A DNA stretch of 7,949 bases, from contig JAQGHJ010000360.1 in assembly GCA_028288905.1 (NCBI GenBank), forward strand, positions 1 through 7,949, in the 5' to 3' direction. The position numbers and the translations under genes are program-made. This stretch comes from Phycisphaerales bacterium. GTDB lineage: Bacteria > Planctomycetota > Phycisphaerae > Tepidisphaerales > Tepidisphaeraceae. Shown here piece by piece: positions 6,037 to 7,949 of the stretch. Below the pieces are notes generated by a model, which did no database searches, had not been told where the DNA came from, and was given only the letters and a program-made list of their open reading frames with translations. Position 1 is the first letter of the stretch. The number at the start of each line of letters is the position of its first letter.

Positions 6037-6053
6037 CGCCCCTCCGGGGCTCC
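6037..6053 (-). repeat. Palindromic repeat, copy C (inverted, core only)
   Basis: The reverse complement reads GGAGCCCCGGAGGGGCG, one base different from the 17-base core of copies A and B. It sits about 30 bp upstream of the small DUF7660-like gene. It gives frames crossing it a Pro/Gly/Arg-rich false peptide, which is why the gene start is placed downstream at 6084. Confidence 0.7.
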
Positions 6054-6083
6054 GATGTTCGACGAGATCGTGAACCCAAAGTT

Positions 6084-6389
6084 ATGTCGCAGGAGCAGGA
6101 CGAGCTTTCAAACGCCGTGGAGGCGGTTCACGACGAGGAATCGTTCCTCCAGTTCCTGCTCGCGCTTCGAGACGATCGCGAGGCGTCCATCACACAGGAG
6201 AAAATGACGCCCAGTTCGCCCTACGGTCCTGCAGCTCGCGGCTGGGAGAACGCGACCATCGAGCGGTTCCTTGACACGGCCGTCCGATGGGCGCGGGACT
6301 CGGTGAACGGAAATCCGTTCTACGAGCGGCCAGACAACCCATGGCGGCGCTGCGCCGACATCCTCTTTGCAGCGATCGGCTACGAGTAG
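6084..6389 (+). CDS. Small acidic DUF7660-like protein
   Basis: A 101-residue soluble protein with no signal peptide or membrane segment. The frame is open from 6003, but the region before 6084 is repeat-derived, so the ATG of MSQEQDELSNAVEAVHDEES is chosen. Visible motifs: an N-terminal helix ending FLQFLLALRDDRE (21-33), the core WENATIERFLDTAVRWARDS (54-73), and a C-terminal NPWRRCADILFAAIGYE (85-101). From memory this order (FLxFLxAL, then WENxTIxxFL, then NPWxxxAxILxAxxYE) fits the family annotated DUF7660, often small proteins of unknown role in scattered genomes. Its GC is about 63% by hand count, clearly below the flanking genes, which hints at acquisition by transfer. An immunity-like or antitoxin-like role is conceivable from its size and scattered distribution, but nothing here shows a cognate toxin. 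Function unassigned. Confidence 0.7.
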   Translation: MSQEQDELSNAVEAVHDEESFLQFLLALRDDREASITQEKMTPSSPYGPAARGWENATIERFLDTAVRWARDSVNGNPFYERPDNPWRRCADILFAAIGYE

Positions 6390-6477
6390 CTGCTCACGGC
6401 CCTGCGACACCTCGGCCTTTCGTTCCCTTCCGACATGCTGCCGGTCCCACAACCGGGGCTCCGGCTTTCCTCCCCCT

Positions 6478-7949
6478 TCACACCTTCACGTGTTTCCACC
6501 CGCCCTGAACGAACCGGCCGGTGATGAAGCAACCGCGGATCGTCAGCTCGGTTGCGAGTACGAGCCACACCGCCGGCAGGCCGAAGTGGAACAAGCGGAC
6601 CAGCACCAGCACCCCGACCAGCCGCAGGCCGATCTGGCTGACGATGTTGATGACCATCACGACCAGCGTGTCGCCGGCCCCGCGGAGGGCCCCGCCGAAC
6701 ACGAGGGTGGCCGCGAACCCGGGCTGGCTGAACGCGGTGATGAACAGGCACGTGCCGACGAGGTCGACGGCCCGCGGATCGGTCGTCATGACGGCCGCCA
6801 GGTGCCGGCCGACGAGCGCGAACGCCACGCCCCAGCTGCACATGACCGCCAGCCCGAGCCCGGCCGCCGCCCACGTGGCCCGGGCGGCGCGGACCGGGTC
6901 CCGCCGGCCGAGGCTTTGGCCGACCATCGTGGCCGTCGCGGTCGAAATGGCCAGCCCGAGCATGAAGCTCAGACTCTCGACCCGGATCGTGACGATGTGG
7001 GCGGCCCCGCTGACGTTCGTCGGGTCCATGCCGTTGATCGTCTGAAGGATCGTGAACTGGGCGACCCAGGTCAGCCCGCCCTCCAGCCCGCTCGGCAGCC
7101 CGATCTTCAGCAGCCGCCGGAGCGTCGCCAAGTGCGGGCGGAGGCGGTGGAGGTGTAGCCGCACGTGCCGCCCGCCGGGCCCCCGCCGCCGCCGGGCGAG
7201 CGCGGCCACGAGGATGATGCCGCCGATCGTGTAAGCGACGACCGTGCCGACCGCGATCCCGCGGAACCCCATCTCCGGCAGCCCGAGATAGCCGTGGGCG
7301 AGCGACGCGCTGAGCGCGACGTTCACGAGGTCGACGGCGACCATCGCGACGGCCGGCGTGAGCGTGTCGCCCGACCCTCGCAGCACCGCCCCGGCCGCCA
7401 CCGTCACGATGCTGAACGGCAGCGACAGCGACATCACCTGGAAGTAGAACCGGGTGTACTCCAGGGCGACGCCCTTGAGCCCGGTCAGCTCCGCCAGCGG
7501 CCCGGCGAACGCGGCGAACACGACGGCCGTCACCGCCCCGACGAGGGCGGCCGCCCCGATCGACTGCCCGGCCACGCTGTTCGCCAGCGACCGGTGGCGG
7601 GCACCGACGGCCCGGGACACGACCGCCGTCGCCCCGGCCGCGATGGCCATCGCGAGCAGGTTCACGAACCACAGCACGTACGCGACCGTCCCGATCGCGT
7701 TGGTGGCCGCCGCCGACTCGTTCGGCAGGTGCCCGGCGAGGTACGTGTCCGTCAGCCCGACGAACATGTGCAGCACGTTCTCGGCCAGGATCGGCAGCGC
7801 CAGCACGACGAGCGGCTTGAGCACCGAACCCGACCCGACAGGGCCGCCGAGGGGCGTGCCCGGCGGCCCCGCCCGGCCGTCGCGCGCGGGGGCGACGGCC
7901 GGGTCGTCCGGCGCGTAGGTCAACGGGATCGGCAGCGGCTCGTCGGGCT
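6478..7949 (-). CDS. MATE family efflux transporter (NorM/DinF type), 5' end possibly outside window
   Basis: A 12-helix inner-membrane antiporter that exports cationic drugs, dyes or metabolites in exchange for Na+ or H+. Numbered from a TTG at 7923 it has 481 residues, but the frame is open to the window edge and the added residues (PDEPLPIP before LTYAPDD) look coding, so the true start may lie just outside. The internal duplication of the family is plain. LALPILAENVLHMFVGLTDTYLAG (41-64) corresponds to IGLPSGLEGGLTWVAQFTI (274-292). VVSRAVGARH (101-110) corresponds to MVGQSLGRRDP (333-343). GAVLRGSGDT (178-187) corresponds to GALRGAGDT (411-419). A basic cytoplasmic loop (244-272, many Arg) joins the halves. 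Its stop lies 88 bp from that of the convergent small gene. The substrate cannot be read from sequence. Confidence 0.93.
   Translation of the reverse strand, partial: PDEPLPIPLTYAPDDPAVAPARDGRAGPPGTPLGGPVGSGSVLKPLVVLALPILAENVLHMFVGLTDTYLAGHLPNESAAATNAIGTVAYVLWFVNLLAMAIAAGATAVVSRAVGARHRSLANSVAGQSIGAAALVGAVTAVVFAAFAGPLAELTGLKGVALEYTRFYFQVMSLSLPFSIVTVAAGAVLRGSGDTLTPAVAMVAVDLVNVALSASLAHGYLGLPEMGFRGIAVGTVVAYTIGGIILVAALARRRRGPGGRHVRLHLHRLRPHLATLRRLLKIGLPSGLEGGLTWVAQFTILQTINGMDPTNVSGAAHIVTIRVESLSFMLGLAISTATATMVGQSLGRRDPVRAARATWAAAGLGLAVMCSWGVAFALVGRHLAAVMTTDPRAVDLVGTCLFITAFSQPGFAATLVFGGALRGAGDTLVVMVINIVSQIGLRLVGVLVLVRLFHFGLPAVWLVLATELTIRGCFITGRFVQGGWKHVKV

Noticed and set aside
2567..6053. CRISPR array or mobile element with a transposase
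   Set aside because: The repeats are palindromic, unevenly spaced and come in both orientations and more than one family. There are no regular spacers, and no transposase or integrase frame is seen.
6441..6456. CCGGT/ACCGG hairpin between the convergent genes as a bidirectional terminator
   Set aside because: It is only a 5-bp stem with a 6-nt loop and no T-run on either strand. The 88-bp gap may hold a terminator but none is convincing.
6380..7672. Second leftward frame of 430 codons and a rightward frame (6367-7158) overlapping the transporter gene
   Set aside because: Both are out of frame with the clear MATE protein, which has duplicated family motifs. The alternatives are Arg/Gly/Asp-rich without domains.

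Overview
This is a very GC-rich window (roughly 70% by eye) with almost no Shine-Dalgarno sequences ahead of its starts. It carries several palindromic intergenic repeat families and a large secreted/membrane protein of a type I associate with Planctomycetota. The best guess for the source is a Gemmata-like planctomycete (Gemmataceae). That is inferred from style and protein look; no marker gene here proves it.

Layout, left to right. A leftward gene enters from the window edge with only its signal-peptide end visible (1-171), and a perfect 20-bp inverted repeat lies inside it. A divergent intergenic region of about 200 bp follows. The next gene is rightward and encodes a 731-residue exported protein with two membrane helices (370-2565). 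A 435-bp non-coding stretch (2566-3000) holds a hairpin directly behind the stop codon and two oppositely oriented copies of a 47-48 bp palindromic element. Then come an ABC transporter ATPase (3001-4098), an ECF sigma factor (4266-4910) and its RskA-like membrane anti-sigma factor (4980-5843), all rightward. A second cluster of palindromic repeats (5884-6053) precedes a small gene of lower GC, DUF7660-like (6084-6389). The window ends in a convergent leftward MATE-family efflux transporter (6478 to the right edge).

How the genes may work together. The 731-residue protein and the ABC ATPase are co-oriented, and they may form a transporter in which the large protein supplies the membrane or periplasmic part; no classical ABC permease is visible here. 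The sigma/anti-sigma pair is a standard one-signal envelope-sensing module: the membrane protein holds the sigma factor until a signal releases it. The MATE pump and the small DUF7660-like gene look independent of these.

No clearly new multi-gene system is evident. The most unusual content is the density and placement of palindromic elements. They occur between genes, directly after a stop codon, inside one coding sequence as an apparent in-frame insertion, and inside a signal-peptide coding region.
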